Of a stretch of DNA of 64,000 nt, positions 23,548 to 31,830 are shown one piece after another (the stretch's first letter is position 1; each line of letters opens with the position of its first letter). The DNA is from Candidatus Peribacteria bacterium (GTDB lineage Bacteria; Patescibacteriota; Gracilibacteria; Peribacterales; Peribacteraceae), in the NCBI GenBank assembly GCA_020632295.1, contig JACKFU010000001.1:434001-498000 (forward strand), given 5' to 3'. A program made the position numbers and the translations under genes. The notes beneath the pieces are model-generated. The model made no database searches. It was given only the letters and a program-made list of their open reading frames with translations, and had not been told where the DNA came from.

Positions 23548-24274
23548 AATCTTCTTGATAGAGGTCTTGAACCATCGATATAAGCTCTTGGTCGTAAAAG
23601 TCGGTGTACCATGGGGATCCATGGTGTTTTAGGATATCTCTTGATATCTGTATATCTGCAGCGCATTGCCCTGGTACTGAGGATCGGTAGGTATTTCTAT
23701 GTCGAGATGTTGGTGCATGGTCGATAGTCATGTGTGGTAGTCCAAGTATGTTTTCTACTGTGCGAAAGCCTTCTTCTATTTCCTCCACGCGTATCAGGAT
23801 ATCTGGCGCAAGTACACCACTACGTTCCACTTCTCGTGTTTGAACTCGGTAGTGCGCGTTGCATGTTTTTAGATCGATTTCTAAAAGAGCATGCATAAAC
23901 TGACGGAAAGTAAGCGTAGTACCAAGTCCATTCTGCAGTGGCAGAGGGAGCATTTCGGGTTTGCGTTCTATATGCCGTATGCAGTGTAAAAATGAGCTTA
24001 CTGCTCGAGCAAATGGATCGCGCACAACACGAATAATGGTGTGTGTTTCCTGTGTTACATTGCGCAGCGCATTGAGATATGCTTCATCATTCTCAAGAAT
24101 ATTCGTTCTATATCGATGCAGCCATGAATATGATTTGTGCGCCCCCTCATAGAGGTTGTGTTGTCGCAAGAACCATTCGAGTGCATAGAGACTTCCCGAT
24201 TTTGCAGAATAGACAATGCAGAGCTTTAGCGCTTGGCTACACAGCGGAAATGGCGGTTCTTCTATTTTATGCAT
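23498..24274 (-). CDS. Sulfotransferase family protein
   Basis: A 258-residue protein with the sulfotransferase layout: a 5'-phosphosulfate-binding loop near the N-terminus (YSAKSGSLYALEWFL) and the 3'-phosphate-binding block RVVRDPFARAVSSFL around residue 85. It would transfer sulfate from PAPS to a glycan, lipid or protein. No PAPS synthesis gene is visible in the window. Its start overlaps the end of the V-ATPase subunit D gene by eight bases, so it is read from the ATPase operon. The C-terminal codons overlap the convergent DUF2238 gene by 50 bases. Confidence 0.75.
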   Translation of the reverse strand: MHKIEEPPFPLCSQALKLCIVYSAKSGSLYALEWFLRQHNLYEGAHKSYSWLHRYRTNILENDEAYLNALRNVTQETHTIIRVVRDPFARAVSSFLHCIRHIERKPEMLPLPLQNGLGTTLTFRQFMHALLEIDLKTCNAHYRVQTREVERSGVLAPDILIRVEEIEEGFRTVENILGLPHMTIDHAPTSRHRNTYRSSVPGQCAADIQISRDILKHHGSPWYTDFYDQELISMVQDLYQEDFIRFGYSLSQVACQTK

Positions 24275-24899
24275 TTTCCTGGGCCTCTAAACTCGCTTTA
24301 ATACGCATGGTGGCGATGATACCGGCACGCTCGCTTTCATCCAGTTTCATCTTAATGTACTTAATGGTCTCCTCGAGGTCTGGGATCATCTTGTGCTCTA
24401 GAGCATTGACACGGCGACGTGTGGTTTCCAGTTCAATTGCCATGGCTTCTGCCTGCTTTTCAATTTGTGCGAGGTTAATAAGCACTTCAAATACTGCTTC
24501 GAGCGCTTCGACTGCTTCATCGAAGAGTGCGTTGGTACCGGCATATCCGTAGGACTTAATCGTGCCTTCTTTGGAGAGAGTAAACGAAGGAATCTTTACG
24601 CTCATGACACTCTTTGTCTCTACCTCTAGTGCAATATTTGCCTGTGGGCTACTGAGGGCATTTGCAAGATTTTCTTCGTTCATCCACGCAGAAGCGAGCA
24701 AAAATTTACGGAAGACATTGCCAAGTTGATCTTCTACACTCAAGCGTAGCTCTTTTGCCTCACGGATAATTAGGAGAAATTGCTGCATGAGACCATCTTG
24801 TTTATCTTTTAGCAGCTTATGACCACGTTTTGAGGACTTGTGACGACGCTTTAAGTCCATGAGAGCCATGCGTGTTGGATTGACGTTGAGGAGAGCCAT
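24267..24899 (-). CDS. ntpD: V-type ATPase subunit D (central stalk)
   Basis: A 210-residue central rotor shaft of the V/A-type ATPase. The start NVNPTRMALMDLKRRHKSSKRGHKLLKDK is the family signature; long antiparallel helices follow, with QIEKQAEAMAIELETTRRRVNALEHKMIP near the C-terminus. It links the catalytic A3B3 head to the membrane ring. It is the last ATPase subunit gene of the operon and is followed by the sulfotransferase. An octamer array separates it from the preceding membrane-protein gene. Confidence 0.95.
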   Translation of the reverse strand: MALLNVNPTRMALMDLKRRHKSSKRGHKLLKDKQDGLMQQFLLIIREAKELRLSVEDQLGNVFRKFLLASAWMNEENLANALSSPQANIALEVETKSVMSVKIPSFTLSKEGTIKSYGYAGTNALFDEAVEALEAVFEVLINLAQIEKQAEAMAIELETTRRRVNALEHKMIPDLEETIKYIKMKLDESERAGIIATMRIKASLEAQENA

Positions 24900-24906
24900 G
24901 GGAGAG

Positions 24907-24938
24907 TAGAATTTTAGAGTGTTAGAGTATTAGGAATT
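24907..24938. repeat. Octamer tetrad array, TAGAGTGT type
   Basis: Units TAGAATTT, TAGAGTGT, TAGAGTAT, TAGGAATT (32 bp). It lies between the 278-residue membrane protein and subunit D and includes the stop codon of the former. Confidence 0.85.
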
Positions 24939-25766
24939 AGGAGAGGTGCTTTGCTTGAAGTTCGCATAGAGTGCAACAGAGCAGACCATGAAGAACATGG
25001 TCGCAAATGCATCCGCTAGGTCGGTGAGCACAAGTGCTAGTGTTTCGAGTCGTGTGTCAATCAGTGTGAGCATTTCTGTGATAAACCCATCGAACAGTCC
25101 GATCGGCAGGAAGATACAAATAGCAATAATTGCTATTCTCCAAAGCACTGCCCATGTGTGCCCCTTTACAAGGTTGTAACTTGGCTTGAGCGCATCTCGA
25201 CCGTAGGCGATACGGCCGCTTTCAATCATCATAATGTCGTAAAAGAGTGTTCGGATAGAGTAGATGATACCAGGAACAACAAAGAGCAACAGAAGCAGTA
25301 TCGTTACTATGCTCCTGAGAAGTTCTGTAAGAAACAGAGGACCAATATACTTCTTTGCTTGTTTGCGTACTGCAGAAAATGAAGTGCGAGTTCGTCCAGC
25401 AGGACTAGCGACAAGACGTTTTGCTACTATTAGTATGCATGCTTGTCCCCACATCATCAGGTACACGAGGGCAACAATGAGGGGAATAGTCACCGCAATT
25501 TCTAGTGCAGTCATCGAGGTAAACTCTTCTGCATGTATGCTCTGCGCAGCCACAGTTTCTACTATGCCACCTGCTGCGTCGAGGGCTGCCACAGGGAGGA
25601 ACATCAGCCAGAAGGCAACTTCGCTGAGGACAGGTTGCTTCCGGTAAAAGCTCCATGCAGTGCCGATAATTTGAAGCGGAGAGTTGATAGTGGAAAGAGG
25701 AAAGTTAGGCTGCAACTGGTTCAGTTGAGGTTTTACTGCTTGGAAGGTATTTCTCAATGTGCTCAC
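24930..25766 (-). CDS. Membrane protein of unknown function inside V-ATPase operon
   Basis: A 278-residue protein with about six hydrophobic segments, for example [14 protein letters not shown] and [16 protein letters not shown]. The middle has [34 protein letters not shown], resembling the conserved core of DUF975/YciC-like or GDPD-associated membrane domains. It sits between subunits B and D, an unusual place. The ATG at 25766 overlaps subunit B by 62 bases, so a later start is possible. The N-terminal region is encoded partly by a heptamer array (25681-25708, giving NFPLSTINS). Confidence 0.55.
   Translation of the reverse strand: MSTLRNTFQAVKPQLNQLQPNFPLSTINSPLQIIGTAWSFYRKQPVLSEVAFWLMFLPVAALDAAGGIVETVAAQSIHAEEFTSMTALEIAVTIPLIVALVYLMMWGQACILIVAKRLVASPAGRTRTSFSAVRKQAKKYIGPLFLTELLRSIVTILLLLLFVVPGIIYSIRTLFYDIMMIESGRIAYGRDALKPSYNLVKGHTWAVLWRIAIIAICIFLPIGLFDGFITEMLTLIDTRLETLALVLTDLADAFATMFFMVCSVALYANFKQSTSPNS
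25681..25708. repeat. Heptamer tetrad array, AAGAGGA/TAGTGGA
   Basis: Units GAGTTGA, TAGTGGA, AAGAGGA, AAGTTAG (28 bp), at the junction of subunit B and the membrane-protein gene. Word family GAAAGTG/GAAAGAG. Confidence 0.65.
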
Positions 25767-27150
25767 TCTTTACACGCTTGAGTTCATTCTTTGGAAGCTC
25801 GGTGAGGAGATTCCAACCAATCTGAAGAGAATCGAAGATGGAACGGTTTTCGTTTTCTCCCTGCTTGATAAATTCTTTCTCGAAGCGGTCTGCAAACTTG
25901 AGGTATGCCTTGTCGGTGTCGCTCAATGATGATTCACCCAAGATAACAGCAAGTTCACGCACTTCTGTACCTCTTGCGTATGCAGCAGTCAATTGCGCAT
26001 CCATGCCGGAGTGGTCTTCGCGGGTGACACCGTTTCCTTGTGCCTTTCCTTTAAGACGGGAGAGCGAACCCATCGGGATTACCGGTGGGTAAATACCCTT
26101 CTGGTGTAGACCACGGTCGAGACGAATCTGCCCCTCTGTGATGTATCCTGTGAGGTCAGGGATTGGGTGTGTCACATCGTCTTCTGGCATTGTGAGAATA
26201 GGAATTTGCGTAATGGAACCCTTCTTTCCCTTAATACGTCCTGCACGCTCGTAAATGGTTGCAAGGTCGGTGTAGAGATACCCGGGGTATCCACGACGAC
26301 CAGGAACTTCTTTGCGGGCAGCAGAGATTTCTCGTAGAGCCTCACAGTAGTTGGTCATGTCTGTAATAATCACCGTGACGTGGTAGTCCTTTTCGTATGC
26401 AAGATACTCAGCAGCAGTAAGGGCAAGGCGAGGAGTTGCAATACGTTCTGCTACAGGATTGTCTGCAGTATTTAAGAAGAGAACTGCACGAGAGAGTGCG
26501 CCGGTCTTTTCAAATTCGTTCTGGAAAAAGCGTGCTTCTTCAAAGGTCACACCCATCGCAGCAAAGACCACTGCGAACTTTCCTTCTGCTTCGGTGGTGC
26601 TTTCTCCTGCTTTTCCTTCCGCAACTTCCTTTTCGGTAAGCACACGAGCTTGGCGAGCAATTTGCGCAGCAATTTGTGAGTGTGGAAGACCTGCACCGGA
26701 GAAGATAGGCAGCTTCTGTCCTCGCACAAGCGTGTTCAAGACATCGATTGTGGAGATACCGGTTTGAATAAAGTCTTCGGGAAATTCGCGACTCGCTGGG
26801 TTAATAGGGTTTCCGTTAATATCCAGTTTCTTTTCTGGAACGATAGATGGACCGCCATCGATGGGATTTCCTGATCCATCGAAGATACGACCAAGCATAT
26901 CTTCGGATACGGGGAGCTGGAACGTGCGTCCAAGGAAGCGCACTTTGGTGCCTTCGGTTGTAGCACCTTGTGCAGATTCAAAGAGCTGCACAACAGCCAC
27001 GCCCTTACGGGACTCCAGTACTTTACCGAGGCGCTTAGAGCCATCGGTCATTTCAATTTCACAGAGTTCATCGTAGGTAACACCTTCTACTCCCTCGACC
27101 ATAAGGAGTGGACCAGCGATATCTGTAACGGTTTTGTAGGCGGTAGACAT
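25705..27150 (-). CDS. ntpB: V-type ATPase subunit B
   Basis: A 481-residue regulatory subunit of the A3B3 head. Family features: [15 protein letters not shown] near the start, [13 protein letters not shown], the nucleotide-fold core [20 protein letters not shown] (a degenerate P-loop, as usual for B), and [31 protein letters not shown]. The C-terminus is complete ([20 protein letters not shown]). It follows subunit A across an octamer array and is at the normal length. Confidence 0.97.
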   Translation of the reverse strand: MSTAYKTVTDIAGPLLMVEGVEGVTYDELCEIEMTDGSKRLGKVLESRKGVAVVQLFESAQGATTEGTKVRFLGRTFQLPVSEDMLGRIFDGSGNPIDGGPSIVPEKKLDINGNPINPASREFPEDFIQTGISTIDVLNTLVRGQKLPIFSGAGLPHSQIAAQIARQARVLTEKEVAEGKAGESTTEAEGKFAVVFAAMGVTFEEARFFQNEFEKTGALSRAVLFLNTADNPVAERIATPRLALTAAEYLAYEKDYHVTVIITDMTNYCEALREISAARKEVPGRRGYPGYLYTDLATIYERAGRIKGKKGSITQIPILTMPEDDVTHPIPDLTGYITEGQIRLDRGLHQKGIYPPVIPMGSLSRLKGKAQGNGVTREDHSGMDAQLTAAYARGTEVRELAVILGESSLSDTDKAYLKFADRFEKEFIKQGENENRSIFDSLQIGWNLLTELPKNELKRVKSEHIEKYLPSSKTSTEPVAA

Positions 27151-27154
27151 AAGA

Positions 27155-27190
27155 CTAGGGGTTAGAGTTTTAGAGTGTTAGAGGGTTAGG
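27155..27190. repeat. Octamer tetrad array between subunits A and B
   Basis: Units TTAGAGTT, TTAGAGTG, TTAGAGGG and TTAGGATT, preceded by TAGGGG. The array overlaps the stop codon of subunit A. Confidence 0.87.
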
Positions 27191-28946
27191 ATTGCAGAGC
27201 AGAGATTTGGGAACGAATGGTTTCATCGAGGGCGTTGAACTTCTCGTCAACTTCGTCTTCTGGGGTGAAGCTGGCTTTAGCAATTTCCTCTTTTACAGGA
27301 AGCTCTTGGAGCTTTCTAAAGTCGAAGTCTTCCTGGGTAATTATTGGTTCTGCACTGTCCATAAAGGTCATGATTGACTTGAGGAGGCGGTACTGCTTCT
27401 TAAGGGAAGAGTAGGCATCGACAGGGTCAAATCCGTTTTGGAACAGGAAGTCTTCGCGAATCATACGAGCGACTTCCATGGTCAGTTGCTCACGTGGAGA
27501 AAGCGCGTCCATACCAACGAGGCGGACGATTTCTTCCAACTTGCTTTCATCTTGCAAAATACTCTGCGCACGCTCACGGTTGCTTGGGAAGTCTTCTGCA
27601 ATTTCTTTGCTGTACCATGCTTCGAGGTTATCAGCGTAGAGGGTGTAGCTCTGGAGCCAGTTGATAGCGGGGAAATGACGCTTGTACGCAAGCTTTGCAT
27701 CCAGCGCCCAGAATACCTTTGTTACGCGCAATGTGTTTTGCGTCACAGGCTCTGAGAAGTCTCCTCCTGGAGGGGAGACTGCACCAATAACAGAGAGGGA
27801 ACCTTTGCGGTTATCACCTCCGATACAATCTACAATGCCAGCACGTTCATAGAAGCCTGCTGTACGAGAACCAAGGTAGGCTGGGTACCCTTCTTCACCG
27901 GGCATTTCTTCGAGACGTCCAGACATTTCACGCATGGCTTCTGCCCAACGAGAGGTGGAGTCGGCCATGAGGGCGACATCGTATCCCATATCGCGGTAGT
28001 ATTCTGCAATGGTAATTCCGGTGTACACACTCGCTTCACGAGCAGCAACCGGCATGTTTGAGGTGTTTGCAATAAGCACCGTTCGTTTCATGAGTGGCTC
28101 ACCAGTGTTTGGGTCCTCAAGGTGCGGGAACTCCGTGAGCACTTCTGTCATCTCGTTTCCGCGTTCTCCGCAACCGATGTAGACAATAACTTGTGCGTTA
28201 CAGTACTTGGCAAGGGACTGCTGTGTCACCGTTTTGCCAGCTCCAAATGGCCCTGGAATAGCACCTGCACCACCACGAGCAATAGGAAAGAGCATATCGA
28301 GCACGCGCATTCCGGTGACAAGTGGTTCGCGCGGAATCAGCTTTCCTTTGCATGGACGAGGAATACGAATAGGCCACTTTTGGAGCATGCAGATCTCATG
28401 CTTCTTCCCGTCACTGTCTTTAATAACTGCAATAGTTTGTTCAATGGTGAAGCTTCCTGACTTAATGTCTTCTACCGTACCGCTCAACGTTGGAGGTACC
28501 ATCACCTTGTGCTCAATGAGTGTTGTTTCAGGGACAGTTCCGAGAATAGAGCCACCTTCTACCTCGTCACCAACTTTTACCGTGGGTGTGAAGTCCCACT
28601 TTGCTTCGCGGCTTAGGCCTGGCACTTCAATACCTCGCGTAATGAAGGCGGAGTTTGCTTCTTTTTCAATGAGCTCTAGTGGGCGTTGAATTCCATCGTA
28701 AATCGATGTGAGAAGACCCGGCGCAAGCTCCACAGAGAGTGTAAGACCGGTACGTTCCACGGGTTCACCCGGTCCGATACCGGAGGTTTCTTCGTAGACC
28801 TGAATAGAAGCTTCGTCGCCATGGAGTTCGATAACTTCACCGACGAGTTTTTCGTTTGAGACCTTCACAACCTCAAACATTTTTGCGTCGCTCATGCCAC
28901 TTGCTACAACGAGGGGGCCGGCGACTTTGGTAATGGTGGCGGACAT
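27186..28946 (-). CDS. ntpA: V-type ATPase subunit A (catalytic)
   Basis: A 586-residue catalytic subunit. The Walker A motif GPFGAGKT lies at about residues 230-237; upstream is the A-specific non-homologous insert ([15 protein letters not shown]...CMLQKWPIR). Other features: [15 protein letters not shown] (catalytic Glu), [27 protein letters not shown] (Walker B region). It hydrolyses or makes ATP at the A/B interface. It follows the 96-residue unknown gene across an octamer array. Confidence 0.97.
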   Translation of the reverse strand: MSATITKVAGPLVVASGMSDAKMFEVVKVSNEKLVGEVIELHGDEASIQVYEETSGIGPGEPVERTGLTLSVELAPGLLTSIYDGIQRPLELIEKEANSAFITRGIEVPGLSREAKWDFTPTVKVGDEVEGGSILGTVPETTLIEHKVMVPPTLSGTVEDIKSGSFTIEQTIAVIKDSDGKKHEICMLQKWPIRIPRPCKGKLIPREPLVTGMRVLDMLFPIARGGAGAIPGPFGAGKTVTQQSLAKYCNAQVIVYIGCGERGNEMTEVLTEFPHLEDPNTGEPLMKRTVLIANTSNMPVAAREASVYTGITIAEYYRDMGYDVALMADSTSRWAEAMREMSGRLEEMPGEEGYPAYLGSRTAGFYERAGIVDCIGGDNRKGSLSVIGAVSPPGGDFSEPVTQNTLRVTKVFWALDAKLAYKRHFPAINWLQSYTLYADNLEAWYSKEIAEDFPSNRERAQSILQDESKLEEIVRLVGMDALSPREQLTMEVARMIREDFLFQNGFDPVDAYSSLKKQYRLLKSIMTFMDSAEPIITQEDFDFRKLQELPVKEEIAKASFTPEDEVDEKFNALDETIRSQISALQS

Positions 28947-28950
28947 AGGA

Positions 28951-28982
28951 TTAGGGGTTAGAGTGTTAGAGTGTTAGAGTTT
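28951..28982. repeat. Octamer tetrad array before subunit A
   Basis: Units TTAGGGGT, TAGAGTGT, TAGAGTGT, TAGAGTTT (32 bp). It separates the 96-residue gene from subunit A. Confidence 0.88.
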
Positions 28983-29272
28983 TAGGAAAGTACAATCTTA
29001 TGAGCATGGCGTAAGGCAGCGGTCATATTGCTCTGTTTTATTGCCTCTATTGCCGCATCGATTTCGTGAGTATTATGTCGTCTTGCTTCAGTGCCCCAGA
29101 CAGTTTCTAATGCAGTATTAACAAGCTCCTGTATCTCTCTGTTGATGGATGCTAGTATAGTTTCTTCAATATCTTTGTAATCGTTTAATGAGAGACGTGT
29201 TGAGCGATGGCGTGGCATGAGTGCTGCTTGTTGAAGGCATGCTTCGCCCAGATTGGAAGGTAGTACGTTCAT
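28982..29272 (-). CDS. Small helical protein in V-ATPase operon, histone-fold-like pattern
   Basis: A 96-residue protein between subunits F and A. I do not recognise a family. Residues 25-80 have the spacing of a histone fold: TRLSLNDYKD, a long helix ETILASINREIQELVNTALETVWG, then ARRHNTHEIDAAIEAI, where R-x-x-T-x-x-(D/E)-I-x-x-A-I resembles the loop-2/helix-3 signature. This is a pattern resemblance only. The operon position and a four-base gap to subunit F favour an ATPase-linked role, for example an assembly or stalk-binding factor. Confidence 0.5.
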   Translation of the reverse strand: MNVLPSNLGEACLQQAALMPRHRSTRLSLNDYKDIEETILASINREIQELVNTALETVWGTEARRHNTHEIDAAIEAIKQSNMTAALRHAHKIVLS

Positions 29273-29275
29273 AGA

Positions 29276-29623
29276 TTATTGGAGAATATCGGAACCAACA
29301 GCTCGCTCGACAATGCGCTTGAGGCGCTCTAGACCGTAGCCAGTGGAACCTTGGTGAGAAGGAAGGGGAATAATGGCGGGGAGTGCTCCTTTGGCGAGCT
29401 TCTTTTCATCGTCTGGAGACATGCCTTGTGCCATATCTTCTGTGACAAAGATAATGGCATAGGTCTGTACCTCTCGACCGTTTTCGTTGCGAGTTTCTTT
29501 CTTTAAGCGCATCAGCTCTTCGACCGCTTGTTGCGAGGAATCTGCTGGTACGGTGTCTACTCCAAGCAGAGAGAACCCTGCAATTGCCTCGCGTGAGCCG
29601 ACAATAGCAATCTTGTACTTCAT
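29276..29623 (-). CDS. ntpG: V-type ATPase subunit F
   Basis: A 115-residue central-stalk subunit (F, called NtpG in Enterococcus). It starts YKIAIVGSREAIAGFSLLGVDTVPA, has the usual Rossmann-like fold, and ends with YGLERLKRIVERAVGSDIL. It binds subunit D and stimulates ATP hydrolysis in related enzymes. The start overlaps the stop of subunit C by one base. Confidence 0.92.
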   Translation of the reverse strand: MKYKIAIVGSREAIAGFSLLGVDTVPADSSQQAVEELMRLKKETRNENGREVQTYAIIFVTEDMAQGMSPDDEKKLAKGALPAIIPLPSHQGSTGYGLERLKRIVERAVGSDILQ

Positions 29624-30633
29624 TATGAGAGATAGTGTGAAGCGGAGATAAACGGTGGTAGCACGTGTTTAATTTCTTGTGGACTCATTGCTGCTCGCTT
29701 GCCGATGAGTAGGGTGCGAAGGAGTTTGAGTTGCGATTGTGCAAGTGCAGCAAAGGCAAATACTGGCTCGATAGAGAGCGGAATGTTCCACATGTCGGCA
29801 ATATCTTTTGCGAGGACATCGCTTAAGGCGAGTTCGAGTGCATTCGTATCATTTGATGCCTTACGAATACGCTCTGCAAGTTCGTACGGTAGAGAAGATG
29901 CATTGATAGCATGAAGAATACTCTCAAGATTTCCTGTCAGCTTCTTTGGATCTATTCCTCCTCCCATGATGAGGTGATCCGATGAAGATTCTTTCTCCTC
30001 CACCAGTCGTAGTGCAGTGCGAATGTTTACAATATCAATCTTGTTTCGAACGTAACGAACGATCAATTTGCTTCCACTTGCTCGAGCGAGCATCAACTGC
30101 CTGCTTGTGATGTACTGAGATACCTGTGCATCTACGTACTGTGGTGTAGGGTTTTCCCACTGCAGAGCCGTTTGTAAGAAGTTGATCAGATGCGATGGAA
30201 GTCCTTCATTCTTTCTTTCAGCGAGAAAGGATTCTATCTCTCCTGCTTTACAGGATGCCATTGCATCATTTGGCACAGTGCTTACTGCTGATGTCAGTCC
30301 AACGTGCTTCTTGAGTAGGTAAGCAATGAGAGGAATGTCATATTCCATCCAAAGAATGGCGAAGGTAGGAAGCTTACTAGCTGGTGTCATGTGTTCTACT
30401 TCTTTACGTACCCATTCTTCAATGGCACTGAGAATTTCTGCACTTTTCTTTAGTCCTTGATCGATTGGGTTTGTCAGCTTGAGCTCTGTGAGAATTGCCT
30501 CTGCTTCTCGGAGATCTTTTGCGCCAAGTAGGCGATCGCGGTCGGAGCTGCTGAGCAGCATATTCTGCAAGACGCCGCTGCGCCCGGAAGCGTACGCGAA
30601 GTGTTGGCCGACCATAGATGAAAATACTGGCAT
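29623..30633 (-). CDS. ntpC: V-type ATPase subunit C (ring-stalk adaptor)
   Basis: A 336-residue helical funnel that joins the D/F shaft to the membrane K ring. Near the N-terminus: FAYASGRSGVLQNMLLSSSDRDRLLGAKDLREAE, then IVRYVRNKIDIVNIRTALRL, both typical of subunit C/d. Length is normal. It overlaps the stop of subunit E by one base. Confidence 0.88.
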   Translation of the reverse strand: MPVFSSMVGQHFAYASGRSGVLQNMLLSSSDRDRLLGAKDLREAEAILTELKLTNPIDQGLKKSAEILSAIEEWVRKEVEHMTPASKLPTFAILWMEYDIPLIAYLLKKHVGLTSAVSTVPNDAMASCKAGEIESFLAERKNEGLPSHLINFLQTALQWENPTPQYVDAQVSQYITSRQLMLARASGSKLIVRYVRNKIDIVNIRTALRLVEEKESSSDHLIMGGGIDPKKLTGNLESILHAINASSLPYELAERIRKASNDTNALELALSDVLAKDIADMWNIPLSIEPVFAFAALAQSQLKLLRTLLIGKRAAMSPQEIKHVLPPFISASHYLS

Positions 30634-31184
30634 TAGAAGAGCATTCGAGAAATGTCGAGTTCTGTCTGTGGCCTAAGAACATGTTCAACAATATGCTCAA
30701 AGGTAAAGTCTTGTTCCGACGTATCGGAAACAAACAGGAATCCTCCTATTGCCTGTGTAGACTTTTCAATGGTGAACTGTTCTGATGGACAAATCTTCTT
30801 GAGGAGATCTGCATGCTTTGCACTTGGATAAATTACCCCTTTATTCTTAATGGCTTTTACGCACGCTCTTAGGAGAGACTCAATCTCTTTTTCGCTAAGA
30901 CTACTTAGGCGTGTTACTGCCTCCTCGTAGACGCGGTCTAGCAACTCCTTTTTCTTGCTCAGTACCATGTTGCGCTTTTGGGCTAGTGCGTGCGTTTTCG
31001 CTTTAGATTCCAATTGCTTCATGCGCTCTTGCTTACTGACAGCAAGTTCTTGTTTCTTCTTGGCAAGTCGCCGCTCGCTTTCTTCGCGAAGCTGCGTGAG
31101 TGACCGCTGATGTTCTGTGCGACTACTGGCAATGCGCTTGTCTGCTTGAGCAGTAATTGCGGCGAGGATGTCTTGTAGAGCCAT
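30633..31184 (-). CDS. ntpE: V-type ATPase subunit E (peripheral stalk)
   Basis: A 183-residue peripheral stalk subunit. The N-terminal half is a long basic coiled coil (REESERRLAKKKQELAVSKQERMKQLESKAK); the C-terminal head (KGVIYPSAKHADLLKKI, QAIGGFLFVSDTSEQ) is the conserved head that binds subunit B. It pairs with the G-like protein at 33753. It follows subunit K after an octamer array. Confidence 0.88.
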   Translation of the reverse strand: MALQDILAAITAQADKRIASSRTEHQRSLTQLREESERRLAKKKQELAVSKQERMKQLESKAKTHALAQKRNMVLSKKKELLDRVYEEAVTRLSSLSEKEIESLLRACVKAIKNKGVIYPSAKHADLLKKICPSEQFTIEKSTQAIGGFLFVSDTSEQDFTFEHIVEHVLRPQTELDISRMLF

Positions 31185-31189
31185 GAGAC

Positions 31190-31223
31190 TAGAGAGTTAG
31201 AAGTTAGAGTTTTAGAGTATTAG
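31190..31223. repeat. Octamer array between subunits K and E
   Basis: Units TAGAGAGT, TAGAAGT (one base short), TAGAGTTT, TAGAGTAT. It matches the other ATPase-operon spacers. Confidence 0.8.
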
Positions 31224-31224
31224 G

Positions 31225-31803
31225 TTAACCAGCGATGATGCTTGCGCGGAAGGAGTTCAGCATGAAGAAGGAGATAAGGAACCCAAGCAGAGCGTAGGTT
31301 TCTACAAGAGCGGCCATCGTAATAACACGACCAGCCAGCTTATCGTCCTTTGCAAGCATGTGCATACCTGCACTACACACCTTTGCCTGGTAAGGAGCTG
31401 AGGTGAGACAGGTGACCATTACAGGAAGGAATGCTGCAAAGAGTACAAGACCCTGTGAGACAGAGATGCTTACTTCACCAGAGATCACTGGACCATAGTT
31501 GAAGATGAAGAGTAGTGAAATAACCATTCCGTAGAGTCCTTGTGAACCTGGAAGAACAGCAAGGGTAATAACTTTACCGGCAAGCTCTGGCTTTTCGGTA
31601 AGCAGTCCAGCTCCGGACTGTCCTACGAGGGACACGCCGAGAATAGAGCCAAGACAGGCAAAGAAGGTGCCCATAGCAGCGCCAAGGAAGGCGAGCATAA
31701 GACCCCAGTGAGCTGCCTCAACAGCAACTGCAGGTTCTTGAGCGAAAACAGCAACCGGAGCGAGAGCTCCTGCAAGTGCTGCGAGTGATAGAGATTTTTT
31801 CAT
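31225..31803 (-). CDS. ntpK: V-type ATPase subunit K, Na+-type rotor ring
   Basis: A 192-residue duplicated-hairpin proteolipid with four helices and an extra N-terminal segment like a signal sequence (SLSLAALAGALAPVAVFA). The residues that bind Na+ in Enterococcus hirae NtpK have counterparts: L84, S87 and Q88 in LPGSQGLYG, Q139 in SAPYQAK, and the essential E168 in LVETYALLG. This combination favours Na+ over H+ coupling. The first hairpin has no carboxylate, as expected for a one-ion-per-dimer V-type ring. The gene precedes subunit E and follows I, as in Enterococcus-like operons. Confidence 0.93.
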   Translation of the reverse strand: MKKSLSLAALAGALAPVAVFAQEPAVAVEAAHWGLMLAFLGAAMGTFFACLGSILGVSLVGQSGAGLLTEKPELAGKVITLAVLPGSQGLYGMVISLLFIFNYGPVISGEVSISVSQGLVLFAAFLPVMVTCLTSAPYQAKVCSAGMHMLAKDDKLAGRVITMAALVETYALLGFLISFFMLNSFRASIIAG

Positions 31804-31830
31804 GGGAGAAAAAAGGAAAAAGAAATAAGG

